A stretch of 55,363 nt of DNA from Aeromonas salmonicida subsp. salmonicida (GTDB lineage: Bacteria; Pseudomonadota; Gammaproteobacteria; Enterobacterales; Aeromonadaceae). Both the position numbers and the translations under genes were made by a program. Under the pieces are notes generated by a model. That model was given only the letters and a program-made list of their open reading frames with translations. It made no database searches and was not told the origin of the DNA. The stretch spans positions 1 through 55,363 of the forward strand of contig NZ_LSGW01000093.1 of assembly GCF_001643305.1 (NCBI RefSeq), written 5' to 3'. Within the stretch, counting starts at the first letter, position 1. Each line of letters starts with the position of its first letter. This document shows, piece by piece, positions 16,909 to 25,212 of this stretch.

Positions 16909-18537
16909 ATGCAGATCCTTCTGATCGAAGACGATGCCATGCTCAGCTCGGCCCTCTCCCAAGGTCTGAGTGATCATGGCGTCACGCCATCCCAACTGAC
17001 CTATTGCAAGGAACTCTCCACACTATCCGCCCTGCTGCGTCAGCAGCCGTTCGACGCCATCATCTGCCGCCAGTATCGCCATCAGGCCCATGAGGGGATC
17101 CGCCTGCTGCAGGAGGCCCACTATCTGGGCCTGCTCGAACCTGGCTGTGTGCTCTTGCTGCTGGATGGGGACGATGAATTGCTCCAGTACCCCCCTTCCG
17201 AGCTCTATTTTCCACTGCACCTGTCCATGCCCTTTACCACGGATCAGCTGACACGCAGTTTGCACGAACTGGTGTTGCTGACCGGGCTGACCCGACCCTT
17301 GCCCCCGTCAATGAAGCTCAGGGAGTGGCGCCTCGCCTGCTCCCTGTGCGAAGACCTGCTCTACCAGCAGCAGAAGAAAAACAAGGCGCTGGGCCCACTG
17401 CTGGACAGGGTCAAGGGTTACATGTTGCTGCAGGAGAAGGATCACTTCCAGGCCACCCAGCACTATGCCATGTGTACCACTGAACACGACGCCTGGTGGC
17501 CACGCAAGGGGCTGATCCACGCTCTGCTGGGGCTGAACAAGCTGGACAGCGCCCGCAAGGACCTGACCCGCAATCAGGAACGATTGCCGCCGACAATCCA
17601 GCTGGAACTGATGTTGGCCTGCCTGCTGCACGAGGCGCAGTGGGAATCAGCCTGGGAGGTACTCGGCAAGCTGCTGCAAAAACAGTCCTGGCAGCCGGAA
17701 TGGCGTCAGGCGGCCATCTTGCTGGCCCTGCTGCTGAAAGATGAAGGGAAGGCGCTTGAACAGGCAAACGCGCTCAGCCTGCGATTTTTCAGTGAGCACA
17801 GGTTCCGCCTGTCTATCGAGAATTTCGTCCTGAATGCCAGTCTGGCCGTGCTCTGGCACTACCCCACGGCAGCCAGGATCAGTGCCCTGCAACAGGAGTT
17901 TGACTATCTCAGCAAGGCCGCCACCCTGCGGGCCCACGAGGCTGCATTGCTGCAGGCCCTTATGCTGGGTCTGGATTATCGCTTCGATGACGCCATAGTG
18001 CTGCTGGCCAAACACCCGCCAGAGGCGGCGCGGGACAATCATCTCAACCAGTTGCTCGGCTTTGCCGTCAGCCAGTTTTGCGGCCTGCCCCACCACGCCC
18101 AGCGCTATCTGGCAAAGCTCGGCCAGTACCAGGCCAGAGTGGCACCGTCGCCGCTGCTCCAGCGGATGTTCAATCAAGTCGTCACTGAACTCAAACTCCA
18201 GCTGGACCGCCGTGAGCAACGCCTGACCTACCTGCGCCAGGAACGGCAGCGGGCCAGCGCATCGGGTCAGCATCAGCTCGCAGTGCAATACGCCATGACA
18301 CTGCAGGAAGAGTTCCCGGCTCTGCCGGGAGATGCCTGGCAACTGCTGGAGTTGCTGCAGCTGTGCTGGCCTGCCGGCATGCCCGCACCCAAGGTGGCAC
18401 TTCTGGTTGATCGGCTGGAGCGGCGCCTGACCCACAGCGCCACCTTCATGGAGCACCATGCCGATGCGTACCAGAAGACCTTGCTGCAGATCAGATCACA
18501 CCTGCACCCCAAGTCATCCTCTTCCCCGCCCAACTGA
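16909..18537 (+). CDS. Response-regulator-like protein with degenerate receiver and helical repeat domain
   Basis: 542 residues. The first 120 look like a receiver: MQILLIEDDAMLSSALSQGL keeps the acidic pair E7-D8-D9, but the strand that should end in the phosphorylated Asp reads FDAIICRQYRH, and the conserved KP near the end is MPF. Phosphorylation by the usual mechanism is therefore unlikely. From about 135 to 530 it is helical with TPR-like segments (HFQATQHYAMCTTEHDAWWPRKGLIHALLGLNKLDSARKDL). No DNA-binding domain is seen. A good ribosome site (AAGGGAGCGCCAAGG) precedes the ATG. It may act as a protein-interaction adaptor; partner unknown. Confidence 0.75.
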   Translation: MQILLIEDDAMLSSALSQGLSDHGVTPSQLTYCKELSTLSALLRQQPFDAIICRQYRHQAHEGIRLLQEAHYLGLLEPGCVLLLLDGDDELLQYPPSELYFPLHLSMPFTTDQLTRSLHELVLLTGLTRPLPPSMKLREWRLACSLCEDLLYQQQKKNKALGPLLDRVKGYMLLQEKDHFQATQHYAMCTTEHDAWWPRKGLIHALLGLNKLDSARKDLTRNQERLPPTIQLELMLACLLHEAQWESAWEVLGKLLQKQSWQPEWRQAAILLALLLKDEGKALEQANALSLRFFSEHRFRLSIENFVLNASLAVLWHYPTAARISALQQEFDYLSKAATLRAHEAALLQALMLGLDYRFDDAIVLLAKHPPEAARDNHLNQLLGFAVSQFCGLPHHAQRYLAKLGQYQARVAPSPLLQRMFNQVVTELKLQLDRREQRLTYLRQERQRASASGQHQLAVQYAMTLQEEFPALPGDAWQLLELLQLCWPAGMPAPKVALLVDRLERRLTHSATFMEHHADAYQKTLLQIRSHLHPKSSSSPPN

Positions 18538-18579
18538 GCCCGCTGATGGCCGGGCTGGCGGACCTCGCAAGAAGCCCTC

Positions 18580-19893
18580 TTAAAACAGACCCCGCACCAG
18601 AATACCGGCGATCAGCAGCGGTGCGACCAGTCGCCAGCACCAGAGCAGGCTGAGCCGCAGCACGGGTGACAGACCGGCGGGCAGTATGGTGTCCCCCAGT
18701 CGCCAGCCCAGCAGCAGAGTCAGCACCAGGCCGAACAGCGGCATCATCAGGTTGGAGGTGAGGTAGTCGAGCAGATCGAAAATCGTCTTGCCAAACAGGG
18801 TCAGATCGCTCCAGAGGCCGAATGAGAGGCTGACCGGAATACCTGACACCATGATGAGCAGAGTCAGTACCCGACAGGCACCGCGCCGTGACCAACCCCA
18901 CTCCTCCGTGGTGAAACGCACCAGATGCTCCAGCATGGAGATGGAAGAGGAGAGTGCCGCCACCAGCAGCAGCAGGAAGAAGACCACTCCCAGCCACTGA
19001 CCGAACGGCAGATGACTGAACACGGCTGGCATTGTCATGAAGGTGAGGCCGGGACCGGCAGTGGGATCGATACCGGTCGAGGCCAGCGCCGGGAAGATCA
19101 TCAGACCCGCCAGCACGGAGATAAGGCTCGCCAGCGTCACCACCCAGACCCCGGATCGCAGCACACCATCGCTGCTCGGCAGGTAGGCACCATAGGTGGT
19201 ATGCACACCGAGGCCAATGGAGAGGGAGAAGAAAGCCAGCCCCAGCGCATCCAGCACGCTCTGGCCGGTCAGCATGGAGAAGTCCGGCACCAGCAACTGA
19301 CGTACCCCGGCCATGGAACCCGGCATGGAGAGACCCACCCCCACCAGCAGCAACATCATGATGAACAGAGCAGGCATCATCCAGCGCAGTGCCCGCTCCA
19401 CCCCTTTCTGAATGCCGCCCTGCACGAACCACCAGGTCAGTCCGGCGAACACCAAATGGGTCAGCACGGGCCACCAGGGGTCACTGACATAACCGTTGAA
19501 CAGGGCGGTGAGGGCGCTGCCCTCGCTCAGGTTGAGCTTGCCCGCCACCGCCAGCGCCGCATACCCCACGGTCCAGCCGCCCACCACGCTGTAGAAGCTG
19601 TAGATGAAGAAGCCGCACAGGATCCCCATGTAACCCATCCAGCGCCAGTTCGGGCCAACCAGCTTGTGGAAGGCACCGAGTACACCACGCTGACTGCGGC
19701 TGCCGAGCAATGTCTCCCCCACCAGTACGGCTACCCCCAGAGTGAAGCTGAACAGCAGGAACACCAGCAGGAAGGCACCGCCACCATTGGTGGCCGTCAC
19801 ATAGGGAAACTTCCAGATGGCGCCAAGGCCGATCGCCGTACCGGCCGCCGCCAACACATGACCGAGACGGGAAGACCACTGAACCTGGCTCAT
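18580..19893 (-). CDS. Sodium:neurotransmitter symporter (NSS) family transporter, copy 1
   Basis: 437 residues from MSQVQWSSRLGHVLAAAG, with GGAGG before the ATG. TM1 carries the family motif GTAIGLGAIWKFPYVTATNGGGAFLL, and about 11-12 membrane segments follow (SIGLGVHTTYGAYLPS in TM6, SSISMLEHLVRF in TM8). Bacterial NSS proteins such as LeuT, MhsT and TnaT import amino acids with Na+. A paralogue of the same length lies 1.1 kb upstream on the same strand, with a binding-protein gene between. Its 5' region contains an attenuator-like leader. The substrate is unresolved; an amino acid is likely. Confidence 0.9.
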   Translation of the reverse strand: MSQVQWSSRLGHVLAAAGTAIGLGAIWKFPYVTATNGGGAFLLVFLLFSFTLGVAVLVGETLLGSRSQRGVLGAFHKLVGPNWRWMGYMGILCGFFIYSFYSVVGGWTVGYAALAVAGKLNLSEGSALTALFNGYVSDPWWPVLTHLVFAGLTWWFVQGGIQKGVERALRWMMPALFIMMLLLVGVGLSMPGSMAGVRQLLVPDFSMLTGQSVLDALGLAFFSLSIGLGVHTTYGAYLPSSDGVLRSGVWVVTLASLISVLAGLMIFPALASTGIDPTAGPGLTFMTMPAVFSHLPFGQWLGVVFFLLLLVAALSSSISMLEHLVRFTTEEWGWSRRGACRVLTLLIMVSGIPVSLSFGLWSDLTLFGKTIFDLLDYLTSNLMMPLFGLVLTLLLGWRLGDTILPAGLSPVLRLSLLWCWRLVAPLLIAGILVRGLF

Positions 19894-19957
19894 ACAACCT
19901 CCGGGGAACACAACATCGAATCGATACTCCATGGGTAAACATCAAACGGGTAACCAC

Positions 19958-20030
19958 AAAAAAGGCCGCCTGGCGGCGACCTTTGCAATGAACATTCAGA
20001 CAAACTGCGCGTGCAAGGTCACCTCTCCTG
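19958..20030 (-). promoter_or_regulatory. Attenuator-like leader of NSS transporter copy 1
   Basis: On the minus strand AAAGGTCGCC-GCCA-GGCGGCCTTT (10 paired positions, one G-U) runs into T6: a terminator upstream of the transporter start. Its left arm can instead pair with GGTGACCTTGC at 20013-20023 (11 pairs, one bulge), a mutually exclusive antiterminator. GGAGAGG is followed six bases later by a 7-codon frame TTG CAC GCG CAG TTT GTC TGA (19996-20016) inside that arm, a possible leader peptide. A 17-codon frame (MSPVFALSGRFCSSQER) ends just before it. The arrangement suits translation-coupled attenuation; the signal is unknown. Confidence 0.45.
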
Positions 20031-20260
20031 GGAGCTGCAAAATCGGCCTGACAGCGCGAAAACGGGTGACATGAATAGGATGACCTGAACGCCAAAAAGG
20101 AGCCACAGCCTAAATCATGGCAAGAAAAATTGACACAATGAGAAATAAAAATTTTCAACTCCCATTGAAAACCCTATATTTATCAATCAGGGACGCCCTG
20201 TTGACCATGATAATGTCACCCCTGCGGCCACTTGATTCAGCATATGCAACAGGACAGCGC

Positions 20261-21028
20261 ATGAAACGAACTCTGCTCATCGGAGCACTCTTCAGCCTCA
20301 GCCTGACACTGTCGGCACAACCCTCGCTGACCCTGCTCAGCCATGAACTCGTCCCCTTCACTCACCACCATGATGGCAAGCTCGACGGGCTCGCCGTTCG
20401 CCTGATCCAGCAAATACAAGATGAACTGGGAGAAACGTATCCCATCCGGATTTACCCCTTCAAACGGGCCCTGGCACTGACCAGACTGGAGCCAGGATAT
20501 GCGCTGTTTGTTACCCAGTGGGCACCCGAGAGAGAACCCTTCTTTAAATGGGTAGGACCACTGTTTCGGAGCAAGGTGATCATCTATCAGCCCCCGTCAC
20601 CCAGACACAAACTGAAGAACCTCGACGACTTGCGTCACTTGCCAAGGGTCGGGGTTGTGCTCGGTAATGCCGATGACGAACGACTCACCCGCGAGGGATA
20701 TACCAATCTGGTGCGCTACCAATCGGTTGAGGAAGCCTTGCAACGCTTGGTACTGGGCAAAATTGATGCATTTCCGGTAGGTGAAATGGTGCTGGATGCC
20801 ACCTTGGAACAGCGAGGGTTATCACATCGCAGCGTGACAAACTCGGGGGTAGTGCTTCATGAGTCATGGCTCTACCTCGCCTTTTCCAGGGATCAGGATG
20901 ATGCCGTCATAGCCCGTTGGCAGTCCGCGCTCGACAAGGTCAGGTTGAAAAGTGGGAGGGGCATGCTGCCCCCCCATCAAGATCGAACCTCACATCAAGC
21001 CGCGCAGCAGGATCCCGCCGATCAGTAA
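20261..21028 (+). CDS. Periplasmic amino-acid-type substrate-binding protein (SBP_bac_3-like)
   Basis: About 255 residues started at MKRTLLIGALFSLSLTLSAQ, a clear signal peptide; the frame opening at 20117 is too early. The body follows the type II periplasmic binding fold: LLSHELVPFTHHHDGKLDGLAVRLIQQI, YPIRIYPFKRALALTRLEPG, then VGVVLGNADDERLTREGYTNLVRYQSVEEALQRLVLGKIDAFPVGEMV. There is no ABC permease or ATPase nearby. It lies between two NSS transporters, and its 3' end overlaps the end of the convergent second NSS gene by 39 bp. It may bind a related amino acid or be a free-standing sensor; this is a guess from context. Confidence 0.75.
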   Translation: MKRTLLIGALFSLSLTLSAQPSLTLLSHELVPFTHHHDGKLDGLAVRLIQQIQDELGETYPIRIYPFKRALALTRLEPGYALFVTQWAPEREPFFKWVGPLFRSKVIIYQPPSPRHKLKNLDDLRHLPRVGVVLGNADDERLTREGYTNLVRYQSVEEALQRLVLGKIDAFPVGEMVLDATLEQRGLSHRSVTNSGVVLHESWLYLAFSRDQDDAVIARWQSALDKVRLKSGRGMLPPHQDRTSHQAAQQDPADQ

Positions 21029-22303
21029 GGGGGCCAGCCAGCGCCAGCAACCCATCACCAGGGTCCGCCAGTGCTGAGCCAAGCCCTGGGGCAGAGCTCG
21101 CTGACCCAGCTTCCAGCCCAGCAACAGGGTGAGCGCCAGCCCGAACATGGGCATCATCAGATTGGAGGTGACAAAATCCAGCAGCTCGAAGATGTTCTTG
21201 CCAAACAGGGTCACATCCGCCCAGGAGCCGAACGACAGGCTGACGGGAATGCCGTTCACCATCACCAGAAGAGTAATGAGGCTGCAGGCCGCGCGGCGTG
21301 ACCAGCCCAGACTCTCGCAGATGAAGCACTGCAGATGCTCCAGCAGCGAGATGGCCGAAGAGAGCGCCGCCACCACCAGCAGGGAGAAGAAGATCACTGC
21401 CAGTCCCTGACCAAACGGCAACTGCTGGAACACCGCCGGCATCGTCATGAAGGTGAGGCCCGGGCCGGAGGCGGGATCTATGCCGGTCGCCGCCAGCACG
21501 GGGAAAATCATCAACCCCGCCAGCACGGCGATGAGGCTCGCCAGCAGTACCACCCAGAGGCTGGAACGGCCTACGCCGTCGCTGGAAGGCAAATAGGCAC
21601 CATAAGTGGTGTGAATGCCGAGGCCGATGGAGAGGGAGAAGAAGGCCAGCCCCATGGCATCGAGCACGCCGGACATGCCGAGCTTGCTGAAGTCCGGCAT
21701 CAGGAAGTGGCGTACCCCGGCCATGGCATTGGGCAGGGTAAGACCGAAGGCCACCAGCAGCAGTATCATGATGAACAGGGCCGGCATCATCCAGCGCAAG
21801 GTACGCTCCACCCCCTGCTGCACGCCCCCCTGCACGAACCACCAGGTGAGAGCGGCAAACAGCAGGTGGGTCAACACGGGCCAGAGCGGATCGCCGACGT
21901 AGTCGTTGAAGCGGGCGGTCAGGGCGGCGCCATCCCCATGCTGCAGGCTACCGGCCAGCGCCATGCCGGTGTAGCCCAGGGTCCAGCCGCCCACCACGCT
22001 GTAGAAGCTGAAGATAAGCAAGCTGCAGAGCAGGCCCATGGCCCCGACCCAGCGCCAGCGCTTGCCCATCAGGGCGCTAAACGCCCCCACCACACCACGG
22101 CGGCTCATGCTGCCGAGCAGGGTTTCCCCCATCAGCACCGCCACCCCCAGGGTGAAGCTGAACAGCAAAAACGCCAGCAGGAAGGCACCGCCACCATTGG
22201 CGGCGGTCACGTAGGGAAACTTCCAGATAGCGCCGAGACCGACGGCGGAGCCTGCGGCGGCCAGAATATAACCAAGCCGGGATGACCATTGGGACTGCTT
22301 CAT
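20990..22303 (-). CDS. Sodium:neurotransmitter symporter (NSS) family transporter, copy 2
   Basis: 437 residues from MKQSQWSSRLGYILAAAG, with GGAG nine bases upstream. It is a close paralogue of copy 1 over its whole length (GSAVGLGAIWKFPYVTAANGGGAFLLAFLLF in TM1, SIGLGIHTTYGAYLPSSDGV in TM6). It likely imports an amino acid with Na+. The upstream 190 bp are AT-rich and lack the attenuator hairpin seen before copy 1, so the two copies are probably controlled differently. Its stop lies inside the end of the convergent binding-protein gene. Confidence 0.9.
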   Translation of the reverse strand: MKQSQWSSRLGYILAAAGSAVGLGAIWKFPYVTAANGGGAFLLAFLLFSFTLGVAVLMGETLLGSMSRRGVVGAFSALMGKRWRWVGAMGLLCSLLIFSFYSVVGGWTLGYTGMALAGSLQHGDGAALTARFNDYVGDPLWPVLTHLLFAALTWWFVQGGVQQGVERTLRWMMPALFIMILLLVAFGLTLPNAMAGVRHFLMPDFSKLGMSGVLDAMGLAFFSLSIGLGIHTTYGAYLPSSDGVGRSSLWVVLLASLIAVLAGLMIFPVLAATGIDPASGPGLTFMTMPAVFQQLPFGQGLAVIFFSLLVVAALSSAISLLEHLQCFICESLGWSRRAACSLITLLVMVNGIPVSLSFGSWADVTLFGKNIFELLDFVTSNLMMPMFGLALTLLLGWKLGQRALPQGLAQHWRTLVMGCWRWLAPLLIGGILLRGLM

Positions 22304-22461
22304 AAGAACTCCAATACAGGTGCCCACGAGCTGGGCCCAAAACGGCGCTCAGAGTACGGTCAAGGCCACGCAATCACAACGCCGCTTATCGGGCTAAAAA
22401 ACGATTTATTGGCATCATTACCTAATAATATTCAGTTTTACGCGTTATCGTGCCGAAAAAT

Positions 22462-22490
22462 AAAAACCGGAGCATTTTTGCTCCGGTTTT
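22462..22490 (-). terminator. Terminator of the 2OG-Fe(II) oxygenase gene
   Basis: AAAACCGGAGC / GCTCCGGTTTT stem with T-runs on both strands, 26 bp after the stop codon. Confidence 0.85.
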
Positions 22491-22516
22491 GACTGTCATG
22501 GACTCGCATTGAGCGC

Positions 22517-23356
22517 CTAGATAACCCCCAGTTCCCGCAGTCGCTCCATCAGGTAGCTGTGGGCGGTATGACGCTCGGAGAGCACCACGTCCGGTCGCGG
22601 GTGAAGGAACAGCGGCAGGGAGATGCGGGACTTAGCGGCGCTGCCGCCGGTCGGATTGATGACGCGGTGGGTGGTGGAGGGGTAGTAGCCGCGAGAGGCC
22701 TCCTGCAGCATGTCGCCGATGTTGATGATGAGGGTGCCAAAATCGCAGGGCACATCCATCCACTCCCCATCGGCTCCCTTCACCTGCAGGCCCGGCTCGT
22801 TGGCGGCAGGCAGAATGGTCAGCAGGTTGATGTCCTCGTGGGCGGCGGCGCGGATGGCACCCGGCGCTTCGGTGCCGTCGAACGGCGGATAGTGCAGCAC
22901 CCGCAGCAGTGTCTTCTGGCTCTCTTCAATCATGGAAGAGAGCGGGCAGCTGTAGTGAGCGGCGATGTCGCTCGGGGTGTATTGCTCCACCCAGCCCAGC
23001 AGCTCGGCGGCCAGATCGTTGGCGAGGCGATAGTACTCCATCGCCTGCTCCCTGAGCGCTTCCGGCATCTGGCCCCAGGGATAGAGGTGGAAGTACTCCT
23101 TGATGTCCTTCTGGCTGTGACCCTTGGCCACCTCGGACACAGACGGCGGGAAGTAGCCGTCCTGGGTCTCGCGGTTGAACAGGAAATCCTGCTTCTGTTC
23201 GCTCATGAAGAAGCGATACCAGTTGTCATAGATAGACTGCACCAGCTCTTTCGGGATGGGGTGGTGGGTCAACACCCCGAAGCCCGTAGTACGCAGGGAT
23301 TCGGTGAAGCGCTGCGCCGCATCGGGCGAGCGGTAATCGACGGTCAGGACTTTCAT
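22517..23356 (-). CDS. 2-oxoglutarate/Fe(II)-dependent dioxygenase, isopenicillin-N-synthase-like
   Basis: 279 residues. An N-terminal DIOX_N-like region (TVDYRSPDAAQRFTESLRTTGFGVLTHH) leads to the jelly-roll core. The metal ligands are in AAHEDINLLTIL (H-x-D) and TTHRVINP (H), and the 2-oxoglutarate-binding R-x-S is SRISLPLF. Members hydroxylate or oxidise small molecules with Fe(II), O2 and 2-oxoglutarate; the substrate cannot be told. The gene stands alone with its own terminator and is divergent from the DUF2799 lipoprotein. Confidence 0.88.
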   Translation of the reverse strand: MKVLTVDYRSPDAAQRFTESLRTTGFGVLTHHPIPKELVQSIYDNWYRFFMSEQKQDFLFNRETQDGYFPPSVSEVAKGHSQKDIKEYFHLYPWGQMPEALREQAMEYYRLANDLAAELLGWVEQYTPSDIAAHYSCPLSSMIEESQKTLLRVLHYPPFDGTEAPGAIRAAAHEDINLLTILPAANEPGLQVKGADGEWMDVPCDFGTLIINIGDMLQEASRGYYPSTTHRVINPTGGSAAKSRISLPLFLHPRPDVVLSERHTAHSYLMERLRELGVI

Positions 23357-23503
23357 TATTTTTGTTACGCGCCAGTTAAAAGATGGCGCAGTTTACCTCG
23401 CCCATGACCACAAGGAAAGTGAGCCGCCCCTCCCGCCCCGGCCTGTCGCAAATAGTGACAAAAACGTCAAAAAACGGCGCCAGCCAAGACCCGAGATCCT
23501 CCC

Positions 23504-23532
23504 TTGTCCTGACCCCGCATCCTCACTAGAAT
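23504..23532 (+). promoter_or_regulatory. Sigma70-type promoter for the DUF2799 lipoprotein gene
   Basis: TTGTCC (23504-23509), 17 bp spacer, TAGAAT (23527-23532), 30 bp before the start codon. Confidence 0.5.
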
Positions 23533-23561
23533 GCCTCCATCATCCACGCTGGAGCCCGTTT

Positions 23562-24125
23562 ATGTCCCCCAAGATCCTGTTGCTGACCCTGCCTTTTCTG
23601 CTCGCCGGTTGCAGCTCGCTGTCGGAAGAGGAGTGCCGTGCCATGAGCTGGTACAACCTGGGCTATCAGGATGGGGAGCAGGGCAAGACCCGTCAGGCAA
23701 CCCGTGACTATGTCTCGACCTGTGGCGAGTACGGCCTCAAGGTGGATGAAGCCGAGTGGAAACGGGGCTATGCCAAGGGGCTGGAGCTCTACTGCATTCC
23801 TGAACTGGCCTACAGCAAGGCCAAGTCAGGTCATGAGTATCTGGGTGTCTGTCCCAACGATGCCAGCTTCCTCACCCAGTACGATCGCGGTCGCAAGGAG
23901 TACCTGCTGGAGAAGCAGCTCAGCGAGATCAAGAGCGACTTGCAGCAGACAGAACGGGATATCGAACAGCTGGAGCGCCAGATCCGCAACGAGAACGACA
24001 GCAAGCAGCGCGACTACTACCGCGCACAGCGCGAGCGGGCCATCCGTCATTACGAGGGACTGCGCCGAGACTACAACCGGATCCGCTTCCCTGATCGGGT
24101 AATCCAGTTCTCTTTCGGCAATTAA
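23562..24125 (+). CDS. DUF2799 lipoprotein
   Basis: 187 residues with signal MSPKILLLTLPFLLAGC; LAGC is a lipobox, predicting lipidation at Cys17. The cysteine-containing repeats CRAMSWYNLGYQDGEQGKT, YVSTCGEYGLKVDEAEWKRGYAKGLELYC and GHEYLGVCPNDASFLTQYDRGRKEYL are typical of DUF2799. A coiled coil follows (about 120-172, EIKSDLQQTERDIEQLERQI). It is probably anchored in the outer membrane facing the periplasm. Function unknown. Confidence 0.88.
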   Translation: MSPKILLLTLPFLLAGCSSLSEEECRAMSWYNLGYQDGEQGKTRQATRDYVSTCGEYGLKVDEAEWKRGYAKGLELYCIPELAYSKAKSGHEYLGVCPNDASFLTQYDRGRKEYLLEKQLSEIKSDLQQTERDIEQLERQIRNENDSKQRDYYRAQRERAIRHYEGLRRDYNRIRFPDRVIQFSFGN

Positions 24126-24206
24126 GACTCGGGCTGCACCGAGTACAACCGGCACCTCCTCCCGGTCCGGTTGATCCCCTTCTCTTTCTGGCATGGATGC
24201 GAAAAG

Positions 24207-24247
24207 AAAAGGCCATCCGGGCTATTTCCCAGCCTGGATGGCCCCTT
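24207..24247 (-). terminator. Terminator of the ybhA-like gene
   Basis: GGCCATCC plus GGGCT pair with AGCC plus GGATGGCC around a 7-base loop; on the minus strand the stem is followed by TTTTCTTTTC. It lies between convergent genes. Confidence 0.8.
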
Positions 24248-24265
24248 TCCTCTGGCCGCGGATCC

Positions 24266-25072
24266 TTACGAGGGCAGCACCCAGCGCTGCAGCGCCAGCG
24301 CGATCCCGTCTTCGTTGTGATCGGCGGTCACAAGGTCGGCATGGGCCTGCACATGGGCGGCGGCATTGCCCATGGCAACCGCCAGCCCTACCTGCTCGAA
24401 CATGCTGATGTCGTTGTTGTTGTCACCAAACGCCACCACGTTTTCCATCGCTATCCCCTCGCTCTCGGCCCACAGGGCCAGCCGGTTGCCCTTGCTGCAC
24501 CCCGGTTGCACCAGCTCCACCGCATAAGGCGCCGCCCAGTCACGGGTAAAGGGCATGGCCTCGACCACCTGCCCCATGAACTGATGCAGCAGGGCAGGAT
24601 CCTGGTTGAACAGCTCCAGCTTCCAGATCGGATTTTTCAGCCAGCTCGCCAGATCGTCCGCAGGCAGCAGGGAGATCTTGAGATGATCCGGCTGGTTTGC
24701 CGACCAGTGGCGCATCCGGGTGATGTGATCCTCGCAGCCGATATAGCCGATCCCTTCGCTAAGGTGGAACAGGGCCCCCATCTGCTGCGCCTCGACCTGA
24801 GCCAACAGCTCGGTGAGCGGGGCCACCGCCAGGATCCTCTCCTGCACCGGATCATAGAGGTAGGCACCGTTGCTGCAGATGATGGGGGTATCGAGGGCCA
24901 GCTCGTGATGGAAGGGGCGCGCCGTCATGAAGTGGCGACCCGTCACCAGCAACACCTTGATGCCGTGGGCCCGCGCCTGGGCCAGCGCCGCTCGGGTCGC
25001 AGACGAGATCTTGTGATCCCGGGTCAGCAGGGTGCCATCCATGTCCAGTGCGATGGCCTTGTACTCACTCAT
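24266..25072 (-). CDS. ybhA: Cof-type HAD phosphatase, YbhA-like
   Basis: 268 residues from MSEYKAIALDMDGTLLTRDH, with GGAGGAGCT directly before the ATG. HAD motifs are visible: DMDGTLL (nucleophile Asp), VTGRH, KGNRLALWAE and VVAFGDNNNDISMFEQVG. The stretches VTGRHFMTARPFHHELALDTPIICSNGAYLYD and MENVVAFGDNNNDISM are closer to E. coli YbhA (pyridoxal-phosphate and sugar-phosphate phosphatase, 272 residues) than to YidA as I remember them. A cytoplasmic Mg2+-dependent phosphatase of broad specificity is expected. Confidence 0.8.
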   Translation of the reverse strand: MSEYKAIALDMDGTLLTRDHKISSATRAALAQARAHGIKVLLVTGRHFMTARPFHHELALDTPIICSNGAYLYDPVQERILAVAPLTELLAQVEAQQMGALFHLSEGIGYIGCEDHITRMRHWSANQPDHLKISLLPADDLASWLKNPIWKLELFNQDPALLHQFMGQVVEAMPFTRDWAAPYAVELVQPGCSKGNRLALWAESEGIAMENVVAFGDNNNDISMFEQVGLAVAMGNAAAHVQAHADLVTADHNEDGIALALQRWVLPS

Positions 25073-25212
25073 AGCTCCTCCAGCATCAAACAAATCAGCA
25101 AAGAGCCTTACCGTCCCAGAGCCGGCGCCCCGATGCAAGCCCTGTCAGGGACCGGGCCCCCAATCTGTGATCTGACCGGGGCACACGGCAAGTCCCTCCC
25201 GTCCACGGCTCC

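Noticed and set aside
19996..20158. Upstream continuation of a minus-strand frame overlapping the NSS copy 1 leader
   Set aside because: It runs through the terminator hairpin and has no ribosome site; the short leader frames explain the region better.
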